Shown: positions 23,101 to 34,812 of the stretch, in pieces
How the letters are laid out: the number at the start of each line of letters is the position of its first letter
Numbering within the stretch: the first letter of the stretch is position 1
Assembly (NCBI GenBank): GCA_004026145.2
Contig: CP034995.1
Location: forward strand, 8,629,887-8,693,886
DNA: 64,000 nucleotides
From: Takifugu bimaculatus
Lineage: Eukaryota > Chordata > Actinopteri > Tetraodontiformes > Tetraodontidae
Reading direction: 5' to 3'
The notes under the pieces: model-generated
Seen by the model: the letters and a program-made list of their open reading frames with translations, nothing else
What the model was told of the DNA's origin: nothing
Database searches by the model: none
Made by a program: the position numbers and the translations under genes

Positions 23101-25809
23101 CTCTGCAGGGCAGTAAAGTGCAGACCAGGGTTGGACTCCTCATGCTCCTGTGCACATGGATCAGCAACTGCCCCATAGCAGTCACACACTTTCTCCACAA
23201 TCAGGAAAACGTTCCTTTTGTATCCTTGAAATGGCACGAGCCGCATTTTAAATATTTGAATGTCTTCAGCATGGTGTTACGTTACGTAAAATCTGATCTG
23301 CGAAGGAACGAGAATCATGTTTCCAGCTGTTTTTGAATGCATCTTTGACCGACTCCTGCAGCTGACAGCACAGATCTCCGAGAACCTGGGGGAAGATGAG
23401 CGGCTGGTGCAGGGTCTGTGTGCGCTGCTTCTCGGCATCTGCATCTATTACAACGACAACTCGCTGGAAAACTACACCAAGTAGGCATTGACCCTCTCAA
23501 ACACACCCGTTGTGTTTTCACAGGCCCGGATCTGACGGTTTCAGCAGTACCGCAAAATTCAGTATTGTCATCATCTCAGAGTGCCTCCTCTGTCCTCCTC
23601 AGAGAGAAGCTGAAGCAGCTGATTGAGAAGAGGATCGGGAAGGAAAACTTTGTGGAGAAGCTGGGTTTCATCACGAAACATGAACTTTATTCTCGAGCGG
23701 CTCAGAAGCCGCAGCCCATCTTTCCATCTCCAGAGCAGATGCTGTTTGACCACGAGTTCACCAAGCTGGTCAAAGAGCTGGAGGGTCAGTGGGAGGCACA
23801 TCGGCGGCCCGTGACGAATTCCTGGTTGGGGTTGTCATTTACATTCCTGCTGCTTATCGTTGTTATAGGTATGATCACTAAAGCCGTTCACAAATCCAGT
23901 GAAGAGGAGAAGAAAGAAGAGGAGGTGAAGAAGACTTTAGAGCAACACGACAACATAGTAACTCAGTATAAAGAGCTGATCAGAGAACAGGTAAACGCAG
24001 CAAAGAACTGTCTTTTTTTTAATCGTCCAGGCGCGGGACGCTGGTGCTGATCATTTTATTTTGACTGTTCCATCTTCAGGATGCTCAGATCCAGGAGTTG
24101 AAGGAACAGTTGTCGTCCATGACGTCCCAGAACGAACAGATGCAGGCCACCATGACTCAGCAGCTGTCACAGATCCAGCAGCACAAGGATCAGTACAACA
24201 TCCTCAAGCTGAAATTAGGTGGGCTTCACCCATGCACCCCATGTAACTTTGGGCAGAAAGAGAGAAGTTGTACACAGGAACAGCACATTTTGACTGATAT
24301 TGATAATCAGGATATTTATTTTAAATCAAAACCTTAAATTATGGTAAATGTCTTTAATATTTCTGCAATTGGTGGAATTATTTTACTGCCACCCTGGAAA
24401 AAGGTTCCAAATTTCTATTTGTGTACCAGATTTTTTAGAATTTAGACGCTGAACTGCGTTTTCCTGTCAACATGTGCGCTGCAGTGTGTCGCCCCCTGCT
24501 GTTTGGGAGACAGCATTGCAACTTAAGTCGCATTCCATGAAATGCATAAACTAAACACAAAGTTCTAATTAATGCGATTTTAAGAATCTCAAACATAAAA
24601 ATTTCTTGGTTAGGCTGAGCGACACTTCTGTGTATATATAAAATAAGCACAATACCATGTCTTCAGGTAAGGAGAACCAGAATCAGGGAGAAGGTTCACA
24701 GGTGAACGGGATGCAGACAGAGGAGCTGACGCAGCTCAGAGAGGACGTTGAGGAGTTGCGCAAGCAGAACGCGCTCCTCCAAACACAACTTGACGACAAA
24801 GACGCTCTGATCAACAAACTGGTTAGCAAATATGAAATTAGACCAGTGGAGCGGGTCAAATCCATTCTGGATATGACCATCGAAGCAGTTTAGATCATTT
24901 GTGTGTTTGTTCTTTAGAGGTCAGAGGCGTCACAGACGGCTGAGGGCTCAGCGGGAGGCTCTGACGGCGCACAGCTACTGGAGGTGAGGAACCATTTGGA
25001 AAAATGGATGTTTTGCCAGAAACCCAGTAAATGCTCATGTTTGACTGGAGATGAACTCATATTTTGTGGATTTGACACAGGAGCTGGAAGCTCTGAGGAG
25101 TCAGCTTCAGTCTCAGTCTGCAGAACTCAACCAGGTGAAGATGGAAAGACAGGAACTACTGAGAAGAGCTGAAGCTGGGGTGAATATCCTGCAAATCTGG
25201 CATTTTGTGTCACCCCCGTGATGTTTAGTGGACTAACACCCTCCTGGCTCGTGTCCCTCAGTCGTCTAATCCCGAGAATGATGGCTCCATGGACGGCGCC
25301 AAAATGGCAGAGCTGGAGAGCCGGCTCACCACACAGCTGACCGAGATGGAGCGACTCAAAGTTCGTGGAACGACTTAAATTTGGCGTTTGTCGTGTTCTG
25401 TTGTTATCGTCTCTGAGCTCTCGGCGTTCTGTCGACTCAGGCTGAAGCCAAGAGCTCGACGGAGAGCCGGGCGGAGCTGGAGCAGCAGCTGGCCTCGTCC
25501 ACCAGCACGGTCGCCATCCTGCAGACGGAGAAGGCAAAGCTGGAAACGGCAGTGCAGGAGTCCAAGAAGGAGCAGGACGACCTGCTGATCCTGCTGTCCG
25601 ACCAGGACCAGAAGATCTTCAGGCTTGAAGCAGAGGCTCAAAGATCTGGGAGAATCGGTACGAGCGTAGACTCTGATCAAAGGTTAGAACCTTAATCAGT
25701 CGTTCAAAGCTGATTGTGATCGTTGCACGTGCAGGTGGAAGACGAAGACGACCTGGATGCCAAGGATGACGACGAGGAAGAGGAGGATGATGACGAAGAG
25801 GAGGACTAG
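17173..25809 (+). CDS. uso1: USO1 / p115 vesicle tethering factor, 26 coding exons
   Basis: p115 tethers COPII/COPI vesicles at the ER-Golgi interface by binding Rab1, GM130, giantin and SNAREs. Exons: 17173-17238, 17750-17836, 18099-18163, 18291-18367, 18578-18589, 19449-19549, 19632-19734, 20049-20104, 20250-20370, 20450-20628, 20732-20872, 20955-21043, 21132-21286, 21404-21609, 21752-21772, 23109-23219, 23362-23480, 23603-23784, 23869-23990, 24080-24218, 24667-24821, 24918-24983, 25081-25179, 25262-25360, 25441-25657, 25735-25809. The predicted protein has about 953 residues; human has 962. It begins MNFFRGVMGG, carries the armadillo-like globular head (for example QLTKSNAAIQKIVAFENAFE), then a coiled-coil tail from EKLKQLIEKRIGKENF, and an acidic C-terminus (DDDEEEEDDDEEED) that in mammals binds GM130 and giantin. 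The phases agree except exon 25, which is one base too long at TT 25625-25626; without it the end reads RLKQRLKDLGES like mammals. Confidence 0.96.
17885..18071 (+). repeat. Diverged teleost L2-type LINE 3' tail (or SINE sharing that tail)
   Basis: The order of phrases, CACAGTCCAAAAACATGAAC, then TTAGGTTGATTTG, GACACTCTAATTTGC, CCTGTGATGGACTG and GACCTGTACAGGG, follows a tail I know from many fish genomes, where the consensus runs through 'cacagtccaaagacatgc', 'ttaggttaattgg' and 'ggcgacctgtccaggg'. It sits in uso1 intron 2, next to a short CA run. About 190 bases, clearly diverged, so an old immobile copy. Identified from memory of the consensus; a repeat-library search would settle the family name. 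Confidence 0.7.
18578..18589 (+). other. uso1: 12-nt microexon of uso1
   Basis: ATGAATCAGAAG lies between ttttaactacag and gtaaaa. It is phase 1-1 and adds four residues (DESE) to the acidic loop EEEEQ/DENTQ, so inclusion is optional. Splice signals are strong. Human USO1 has a variable acidic stretch at the same place. Confidence 0.6.
21752..21772 (+). other. uso1: 21-nt alternative microexon of uso1
   Basis: Seven codons, GDKIVRR, phase 0-0, between ttttacag and gtgagt. A matching seven-residue insert (GDKIDRR, as I recall it) distinguishes two human USO1 isoforms at the same position after NILSQ. The conservation argues for a true regulated exon. A 1.3 kb intron follows (21773-23108), the longest in the gene; I see nothing else recognisable in it. 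Confidence 0.75.
24490..24502 (-). promoter_or_regulatory. CTCF-like motif in a uso1 intron
   Basis: CGCCCCCTGCTGT matches the reverse CTCF core at 12 of 13 positions. It lies in the intron before exon 21. Weak on its own. Confidence 0.2.
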
Positions 25810-26418
25810 AGGGGGGGCAAAAAGGCAGAATTAAAGATGGAAACTCATGTCAGCAGGGCAACAAAAAGAGAAGACTGCGCAGAAACCCAACTGTCACTTT
25901 CTCGCACCCGTCAGTTACGCAACATTTCCTCGTGTTCCGGATGTGACGGATAAACATGTGAACACGTCGGTGCGTTCATCTCCGCTGCCGTATTCCCGCT
26001 AGTGTGGGATGAGGTTCTTTTTTTTGAGGTTCATTCGCTGTAGTTTAATGTAGAGTTAAAGTTTCTTCTTCACACTGTGTAAAAAAAAAAAAAACAACAA
26101 AACTGTAGCAACAACTACACGGAGACAGATTCGTTCCTAATCTGATTTTGTCATAAACACGCCAGGCGACCAGTCCTGTTCTGCTGCTCACATCAGGAAT
26201 TTTTACAGCGCCGCATCACTACCCCCCCCCCCCACCTGAGTCTGCATACACACAAGGTCCATCTCACCTCCAAAACAATCTACTGGCTCTACAATATGCT
26301 GCAAAACACTGACTAAAAATGGCGAGAAGGTTATTTTTGCAACTTCTTTGCCCAGTTTTGGCATCCAGCTTGTGTATGATATTGTGTAACTTATCGATTT
26401 ATGAGCCACCTTTAGATG

Positions 26419-26424
26419 AATAAA
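26419..26424 (+). terminator. Probable uso1 poly(A) signal
   Basis: AATAAA in the sequence GATGAATAAAGAATC, 610 bases after the uso1 stop codon and followed by T-rich sequence. It is the first canonical signal after the gene. Confidence 0.55.
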
Positions 26425-26864
26425 GAATCTATTGATCTGTATGCCTAGTAATTGTAAATTAAATTTTACTAAAACTGCGAGCACCTTTTTGCGTCTATAT
26501 TTTTTTTTTTACTTTTTGGCTCTCTGTGATATTAAAAGGGCCACAGCATAGAAATAATATGCAGTGACGTACTGTACGACAAGCTGAATAATCACCTGAT
26601 TCCATTCTGTCAGATGCCAGAGAACTTGTCTGCGCAGTTTAATTTCTGTTTGACTGTTTGGAGCCTTTGGGGCACAACAACACATAGCATAGCCCCACCC
26701 AGACATACTCCTGCAAGAATCTCTTAAATTAGGCTAGAGGACTTTTCAGTTTACCTTCTACTCCACCAGTTTTTGTGTAACTTACCTACTCTTGATTTCA
26801 TGTAAATACAAAAAAACATTCCATCGCTCCCTTTCATAAACCAGACTGTAGTACCACTGTTCCA

Positions 26865-26877
26865 ACACTAGGGGGCA
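26865..26877 (+). promoter_or_regulatory. CTCF-like motif between uso1 and coro2a
   Basis: ACACTAGGGGGCA matches the CTCF core at 12 of 13 positions, including the whole AGGGGGC centre. It lies in the spacer that separates the two synteny blocks. Confidence 0.3.
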
Positions 26878-27190
26878 CCCTGAAACCTGGATCATCGTAA
26901 ACGGCTGCAGGGGGATTTTATCCGCGTCACACGTTTACCTGTGCACACCTGCAGCAGCACACAAGCACGCGGACACCATACGTGAGCCACAAAAACGGCC
27001 CACTGAGCCTCATGTTCTAAAAACAGTGGCACCCTCAACACGAACTAAAGCAAAAGTCTGGTTTTCCTCCTTTAGGAACGACAGGTCTGTTGGGCTGGAC
27101 AGGCGAAAACGAGCACGCGCGTTTCCGCTTCACTTTCTACGATAACGACGGACTTTAAAAGTCAGCCTGGATGAGGATGCTCCACATGAA

Positions 27191-27275
27191 CCTGCCTCCC
27201 CCTTCCCCCCTCACCCCTCCCGTGTTCCTTCGCATCCTGTCCTCGCATCCTCCCCCCTCCTCCCCCCTCCTCCTC
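27191..27275 (+). repeat. Pyrimidine-rich tract in the coro2a promoter
   Basis: About 85 bases made almost only of C and T, with repeated TCCCCCCTCC-type blocks, 280-360 bases before the coro2a start codon. Such tracts can bind Sp/KLF factors on the G-rich strand or form H-DNA or G-quadruplexes. What is seen is only the composition. Confidence 0.6.
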
Positions 27276-27553
27276 CGGCTGCGCGTTTCCCAGTTCCCTC
27301 CCGTCCTCGCCCCTCCGCCCGCAGGAACCATATGATCCGTTTGTAACGCCGCAGGTTATTTATTTTTTATAGGGGGGAGAGTCTCCAGGTAGAGCCATGA
27401 CTTCTAAATAACCAGCATGCAACAGACCCCGGTATTCTAACTCGACGCCGCCAGCCGCATCGCACCGCGCCGCCTCCACTTCCTCCATCAGCCGCTCCGC
27501 TCGCTCCTCTCCGGGGGGAAACTGCCACCACCTGCCGACGCATCGAGCGCCAC

Positions 27554-30308
27554 ATGACTGTCTCGAAGGTGAGTTCGCCTCGCCGCTCCTGCTCGCCTCT
27601 AGTCTCGCCCAACTAGAGCGTGTTTTCCCGGAGAGAGTTTCCCAGCGTGGGCCGGGGCTGCAGCTCTACCATGCGGCTTCCTTCCTCTGAGCGGGCGGCC
27701 AGGAAAACACCGCTCCAGGCTCCGCGTGGGTCCGGAAACCTGGCGGCAAATTTAGCGCCGCTGTGAGGACTCTCCTCTGGAGAAGTTTTTAATTTTATCT
27801 CACTAGCAGCAGAAGTGCTCTATTCTAAACATGCTACAATGAAGTGAAACAGCGATTAGTCATGAAAACGTTGTGGGGTTTTTTGAGTCATGTTCTTTGC
27901 ATATTTGCGTGTGTTTGAATGATCTTGTGAATTTGTGCAGACAGCAAATCTCCCACTGGTCTGTGAAGGTGTTCCTCAGCTGCCCATCTCCACAGAAGCA
28001 CAATCTAGATATAAAATACTGCATTGGTGAATCCTCTTAGCCGACTTGGGAAGAGTTCTGATGCTGTAGTTCTCCAGGGAAAGTGTAAAGATGATTTTCT
28101 ATTTCTCATTGTGGTCGTAATAATCCTGGGTGCATCGTTATCGAAGGCCACGCAGCCATTGTACCTTCCCAGGGTGTATTGTAGCCTCTCATTTGATGTC
28201 ACATTCATGTCCCCAAACACATCAAGTCTTATGTGAAATCTATTATCTGGGCCCAGCGGGTGGTTGTCTGTCCTGCCCATCCAACAGTCCCACCAGATGA
28301 TTTGGAGCTATTGTGCGGTACTCGATGGACATAAACAAACTAAAGACAAAGAAAATCAGTTTGAGGGTTCTGTGGTTCACGACCCGGGTTTAATGGTCAC
28401 CGCATGCTGAACAGCGGGACACACGGAGGCTCCTCCACTGTGCACGGTGCGTTGGTGTACGCACATTTTCGCTATTGCAGATTATGTTTGCTGGAAATGA
28501 TGTATCATTGCTGGCATTGTTCCATTTTAATATTTGGATATTTGTGTTTGAAACTGACCGTGGCTCACTAAAGTAGGTCTCTCGGAGAAAGACAAAGAAA
28601 TGAGGAAATTTGTGATGGTTAAACAGCATTTTTTTCATATCAGCTGTACATTTTGTCTATGTTTCCTTATGTGTTGGGCGGTATAAAGATAGAGCCGTAT
28701 CAGACTGTGCACACGTGCCTTTTGAATCGAGTTTGGGTTATTTAAACGCTCGGACATCTAAACCCTAAATCTGACACTTGGGAGAGCATAATCCCAATCC
28801 CCACTTCCTGTTTCCACCAGTGGATTCTGAGGGGAGGCTCCTCGTGATGCCACAGATAGAAATGAATTCTGTTTGATTTTTGTTGTAAATATTTGGCCTT
28901 GGCTGGTACCTCTTGGCAGTGTTTCAGTGTGAGTCAGGGCGAGCCTACCTGGCCGGCCCACACTGGTTAAACCGCTTCTCCTTGCAGATATTTCTGATGC
29001 GTTTGTGATATTTAAAGGTCCTTCTCTTGCTTACTTTCATTTGTTCTCCTGTCGCCAGTAAAACCCGCTACGGGCGTGCCCCTCTGCCATAAAACGTTAA
29101 CTTTAATCTCTGGTATGCCATCGCGCTGTAACACATGCCAGAGATTTCCCCGGTTTGTCCAGACGTGTGTCCATTGATGTGTAGAAGCTCGCCGCCGCTT
29201 TAAATCCGTTTTTCTGGTGGTATTTTTTTCCCCTCCGCAGAATTTGACGTGCAAAATGTGATATTACAGAACAAAGACCTGCGCTTGCTGCTGTTTCCAG
29301 GTATCAAAGTCCAACCTGCTGTAAAATCAGCGTGACGACATATAGGAGGACGGATCTCAGGAACCAGACTTACAAGTCAGAAATAACCCGACTTCCCTTC
29401 AGTCACAGTGAACTCTGTTTCTTAGAAATGCTTTGAGGAAATCAAATAATCAAAGGTTGCTGGGATTTATCTCGATCGCCCATTAATCTCCAGGTTCCCC
29501 CACACTAACATCAGCAAAGAGACCTCCTCTACTTTGGCTTAAAGCCTCTTCACTGCTCCCAATCAGGTTTTGATTCCGCTATTTGTTGCATTTTGGATGA
29601 AGGTAAATCTGGTCAACCTGCTGTGGTGATGCTGGGAAACTGAGAAGAAGTTTCCAGTATAGTTAGTAGTGGCTTCAAGTTAGGCGTCCCCCAATAACAC
29701 CTGCATTTATGAGTCTTTTTGGAGCCCCAAAATCTCCGATTCCCAGCGGGAGATCCTGCCACGCCCTCTCTGCTGCTTCACTTCATCATGGGGGCTGAAT
29801 GAGCGATTCCCCTGAGGTAACAGTGGAGAAGCTGGTGAGGCATCATGGCTCATCCATGACAATACTTCCAGAACAAAGCCCACGGGGGTCTCCGGCGCCG
29901 ACCGGCATCTCCTGTGGCTGGAAGAATCCACCCGGGTGGAGTCTGCAGTGTTTGTCTGCCCTTTAATCTCATCTCTTTAATCTCATTGTCTCTTAAACTA
30001 CGAACAAACCAGCCACTGCAGCTCTGCTGTGTGACTGGGGTTTTATAGAGAATCTAAAGGGCCGAGGCTGCCAGCTTTGATGTTTTGATGTTTCTTATGG
30101 ATGATGGTGGCGACCAAGCTGATTTGGACAAATGTCCTCATGTTTGAGTCGTCACGGGATTTAGTGGACAATCTGCTGCAGGGTGCTGAGGATGATGGTG
30201 ATCACTGGCGTCCCCACGGTGGTTTAGAAAGCCTAAAATGCTCTTATGTAACGGGAGAGTCTGCACATGACAGCCGGACATGGTCACACACAGATGACTG
30301 CCCCCCCA

Positions 30309-30345
<37 letters not shown>

Positions 30346-33300
30346 CAGCTCCTGGTTGCTCTTAAACGACACAGGTCGGCCTGAGAAGGTTTGCGCGCGC
30401 GGTGACGTCGCTGTCACTCCCTCGCGCTCTCAGCGGGGTGCCTGGCACGTTTCTGACACGACAGCTGTCCGACCGTTGGAGGATTATCTGGGGCTGCTCA
30501 CACGTGAGGGATGGAGGGGGATTACCTAAAGGGAGGGACGGGGAGAGGCAGGGACTGGATTTGCTCAATGTCACATCGGGATGCACATCGGGACACAGAA
30601 AAATCTATTTTGTTGCCCTCCGGAAAATCAGAGGGGCTTTATTTGTACTGTGTCTTTTACCACTAGATGTCGCCAAATCCCACACGCTGGAGCTGAGGTA
30701 TCTACGTATGCCAGAGCTCATTATTATTTACAGGTTAATGAATGTTTATGGAAAACTTACGGCTTCTGTCGCCGCCCGTAGGAGAGAATTCTGACCGTCC
30801 AGCAGATGGACCAGCAGAGAGTTATTTATTATTCATGAGGACATCTTACGACGGTGCTGTCCATTGATTCCAGAAGCTTTTAAGTAGCTTTAATGGTTGA
30901 ACTGGACAGAAAACAAAGAGCTGTCAGAGCAAATGAATTCATTTGCTTTACAAGCATCGCCGTGCACGCCAGCTCCAAATGACTCTGAAGGATTTCTTGC
31001 CCAGATATGCTCTGGCACATCATCTTCTTTGGCATCTTGTTGTTGTCAGCAGGATAGCATGCTGAGGTTAGCATTTAGCCCAATCTTAGCAATCACCTGC
31101 ACACTGCGAGCACGCGCACAGCAGGTTAATGCAGCCAGCTGATGGGTTTGATCTAATTAGCGACGACCGTCCTCGGCTCTGTGGGGCAGGGATGCAGCAG
31201 TGCGTCGTCTGTGCATTGTTTACCAGAGAGGCCCAGCCTATATAAAGACGAGCTAATCCCCCTGCTGTCACAGAAAGTGAAACTCACCTTGACTACTGTT
31301 ACTATGGTTGGGATGGAAAGAAGGCTTTAGCCTCTGACCCTGTATATTAAGTGGTCCGTGAGCAGCTGAATGCCTTTTTTTTTTTCTTAAAAAAAAGGGA
31401 TCACTCAGGATTAGTTGTGTGCATTAAATTTGACTTTCTGCCATACATTTTGTCCCTTTACCGTACTATTTCCCAAGGCGTGTTCTTTACAGCTAATTTT
31501 AGACTATCTAACCCAGTTTTGTTGCCCTTCACTTTGATGCTGAATATATCTAACCGTAGAAGCCGTCCAAAACTAAGGCAGCATAATCAAAACCCTCTGC
31601 AGACACCTAAAAACAAGTGCTTATATACTAATTATACATATATCCTATGATATGAGGCAACATTTCTTTTTTTAGAGACTCATTCGTGGTTTAATATGTG
31701 ACCTGTACACGCATCTCAGAGCTGATGTAAGCAGGTATTCAAGGCTTTAATATTACGAAATGGTAGCAGGTACCAACAACTGCGTTTCCACTGAGTCAGA
31801 AGTAAAGAATGAAGTGCCCTGCAGGAACACGCTAACCCGTGCTTCAGCGCTAACCTCAGCGCGTGTCAGGATCGCATTGCATTGTTCTGAAACGAGTTAC
31901 TCATCTTTTGCTCAGCGCGTCGTTTCCCGTCTGATCCCGATCCACCTCAACAAACAACTTCCTGAAATGAAAAGACCCCTGCGTGGGACCTTCTCGCCCT
32001 CGGTGACCCGCTCAGCTCTGTTGCCACAACTGGAACCTGTCCAGACAGAGTAAATCATGATCTGTCGTTGCTCCGGGTGTAATATCCCATCAAAGCGCCA
32101 CTGTTTTAACTTTACAATACTTTTAAAACATTAGGCTACATTTCGCCAGGATCTTTAACCTAACTTAAAAACTTTTGTGATGTGGTACAGGGGCAATAAA
32201 AGTAGGTAATTATGCGGCTTAGCAACAGGTGCAAATCGATTTTCAAAATAAAAGCAATTCTGTCAGTAAAATGCAGCATGTTTGTTTTATTTTGATGTAC
32301 AATATAACCATTTTGGTACCCTATTAATCTGAATGAAAGAGCATTTTACGCAGGTATCTTTTCTGATGGGTTCCTGACCTCTGACCCATGATCCGGCTGA
32401 AAGAATCGGTGCTTTTATTTTTCGGATGTTTTATTTTTCTGACTTCTTCGTGGGTTTGTGGTATTTGTGCTCGACCTCAGATCAACTTTTTAGCAGAAAA
32501 CCTCACATTCCTCAGATCTTTTCTGTAACAATCCACCAAATCTGCAAATCTGCCCTGCTAATGTCACCCCAACCCCCCCCATTCCAGGAGTAAAAAGGTG
32601 TTTCCCACATGTTTAAACTTGAGCGGTTTAAATGAGCCTGTCCTTAACGAAGGGTTTTGTGTAGCTCCAGGCGACTCTTCTGCTTCTGTTCACGCGAGCA
32701 GCCGCTCGATTGAGGCTGAACCGTTTGCTTCGTTTTTGAACACTCACCTCTTAAAACCGAGTAGTGGGGAGGCCCGAACGGTCCTCCCGAGGACCCCCAG
32801 TGCGATCGCACTCTAACCAGGTGTTACAGCAGCCAAAACACAGACGGATAATCGGTCCGAAGGGAGGGAAGGACGCTACGAATCCCCCGAGTCAAAGGCT
32901 TGGGCCTATTTTCTCACAGCAGCCACCTATTAGCCGGCGACCGTGTGATCTGTGATTAAAGAGCCGACCTCTCGCTCCGAGTAATGAGCGCTTAGGTCTC
33001 GCTGCCCTGTCCTTACCAACACACACTCACACACTCACACACTCACAGAGGAGCACCACTGCTGAAGTGGTCAGAACCAAGAGCTGAATTAAGGAACCCC
33101 CCACCACCACCTACAGCCTTGCCTGTTAATCTAGCCATGACTCTGGGATTAAGAGGAGACTTGTAGAAAAAGATCTGACAGGGCTTATAACTCATAATTT
33201 CTAACACCTGCACCTGACCACTTCCACTTCCTGAGTGACCGTTGGACCCCGTTGTGTGTTTTAGGGATCCGGCTGTTATCAGGAGTGCAGATTTGTGAAG

Positions 33301-34754
33301 ATCCAACCAGAACTAGTGCAGAGTGTTTGAAAAGTATGTGGAAAAAAAATCGAATTCCGTTTCATTCACCTTTATTTTTTTCACTTATTCCAATTTCACT
33401 TTTGGTGTAACACAAGGTTTGACTCTCAAACGGGACTTTAAATCCAATCTATTAAAAAAAAACACTGTTTTGATGGTAAAATTGTAACCTTATTTGACAA
33501 AACCAAGCCAAAGCATTGCCTCAGGAGTGGTAAATAGCCGCGTTAGCGAGAGTAGGTTAAAGCTGTGACGCGGGCGTGCGCGCTTACGCAATAACATTGA
33601 TCACTCTCTGCACTCACATTCGACTGTTTGAGGGCCGATCGTCGGTCTCCGGCTGCTCTGCCTCGTCATTGATCCGGTCCCGCCGCGGCTTCTGACGCCG
33701 ACATGTCATTACGTAAAGCGCCGCGTTGAACACGGCTTCATGCACGTCAAGTGTTTGGGCCGAAGACTTTAATGGAGACATGAGGACAGAGACAGTCCAA
33801 CAACGTTGCCACCTCGGGATCGACTTCCTGTTGCTGTCAAATGTCCCCGTTTTTACTGAACTAGGATTTTCCAAGATAAGAGTAGACTAAATGAAACCAG
33901 TCGTGTAGAGGACACAGACTGGGACGTCCTTGGCTCCCAATCTCTTGCATTGGTTTTAATCTCTAAAGGGACATTCCGCCAACTTCAGGAATGCAGGATT
34001 TGACTCCGACGGCCATGAAGAGCCGAGGAGCGCGGATTGATGTTTGAGTTTAAAAGTGTATCTGAGCTGCAGCTTGTTACTTATTGAGCAACCAGGTTGT
34101 TGGAGGAGTATTATCTGGACGTTGGATTGAGCAAACACTCCGGAGGAGTGAAGAGAGGGAGAGGCCATCGCAGATTACCTGCTTCCTTTCTCACTGGAGT
34201 CACCACCCTCTGAGGGAGTGTCCTCACACACACACACACACACACACTCCTGCGCTCGCCTCCTGCTTGTTCACACATGCGTTCTGCTTCATGCTGCACA
34301 CACAGACACGCACACTCCCAGGCTCCTGTTTGGGATTGTGGACCTCAGAGGAGAAGCAGCTCTGGTTGGGACAGGACGGCGTGCTCGTGTGTCTGCCTGC
34401 GATGGTGCACGTGTTGAGCTCATCCATGAGATCTTAAAAGAACGGTGACATTCAGCTGCCTTGAGATTTTCTATTTTATTTTTTTCCATTTTGTCGTCCA
34501 TTTTTTTTTGTTTTCCATTTTGGGGATTTCTCATTTCCCGGGACGCGGCGTCGGTCTTCTCACCTCCAGGACTCGCTGCCTCTCGTATCCGTGGCGATTC
34601 GCTCGACAGGGTGAGTTCGCTGAACCCGCAGTTTGACTCTATCATGGTCTCTTGCACAACTTCAGCCTGCTGTGTCGTCGCTCTCTGGGCTTCTTTTCGT
34701 GTCCCCCAGGGATCCGTCCCTGCAGGTGGACGTTCCTGTTGATTTACCTTTTTG

Positions 34755-34812
<58 letters not shown>

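Larger units (their letters stand above)
25810..27553. other. uso1 3' untranslated region and coro2a promoter region
   Basis: The left part is the uso1 3' untranslated region with an AATAAA at 26419-26424. The middle (26500-27100) shows no coding potential and contains a CTCF-like motif at 26865-26877. From about 27190 the sequence turns into a C/T-only tract and then CpG-rich coro2a promoter and 5' untranslated sequence. This spacer is where two gene blocks that lie on different human chromosomes meet. Confidence 0.55.

Noticed and set aside
27357..27372. TATA box for coro2a (TTATTTATTTTTTATAGG)
   Set aside because: AT-rich and roughly 190 bases upstream of the ATG, but it does not fit the consensus and the region is otherwise CpG-rich; position relative to a start site is unknown, so I did not list it as a feature.
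28005..28280. 91-codon minus-strand open frame in coro2a intron 1
   Set aside because: It looks mildly protein-like, but no family is recognisable, there are no partner exons, and such a length is not rare by chance.
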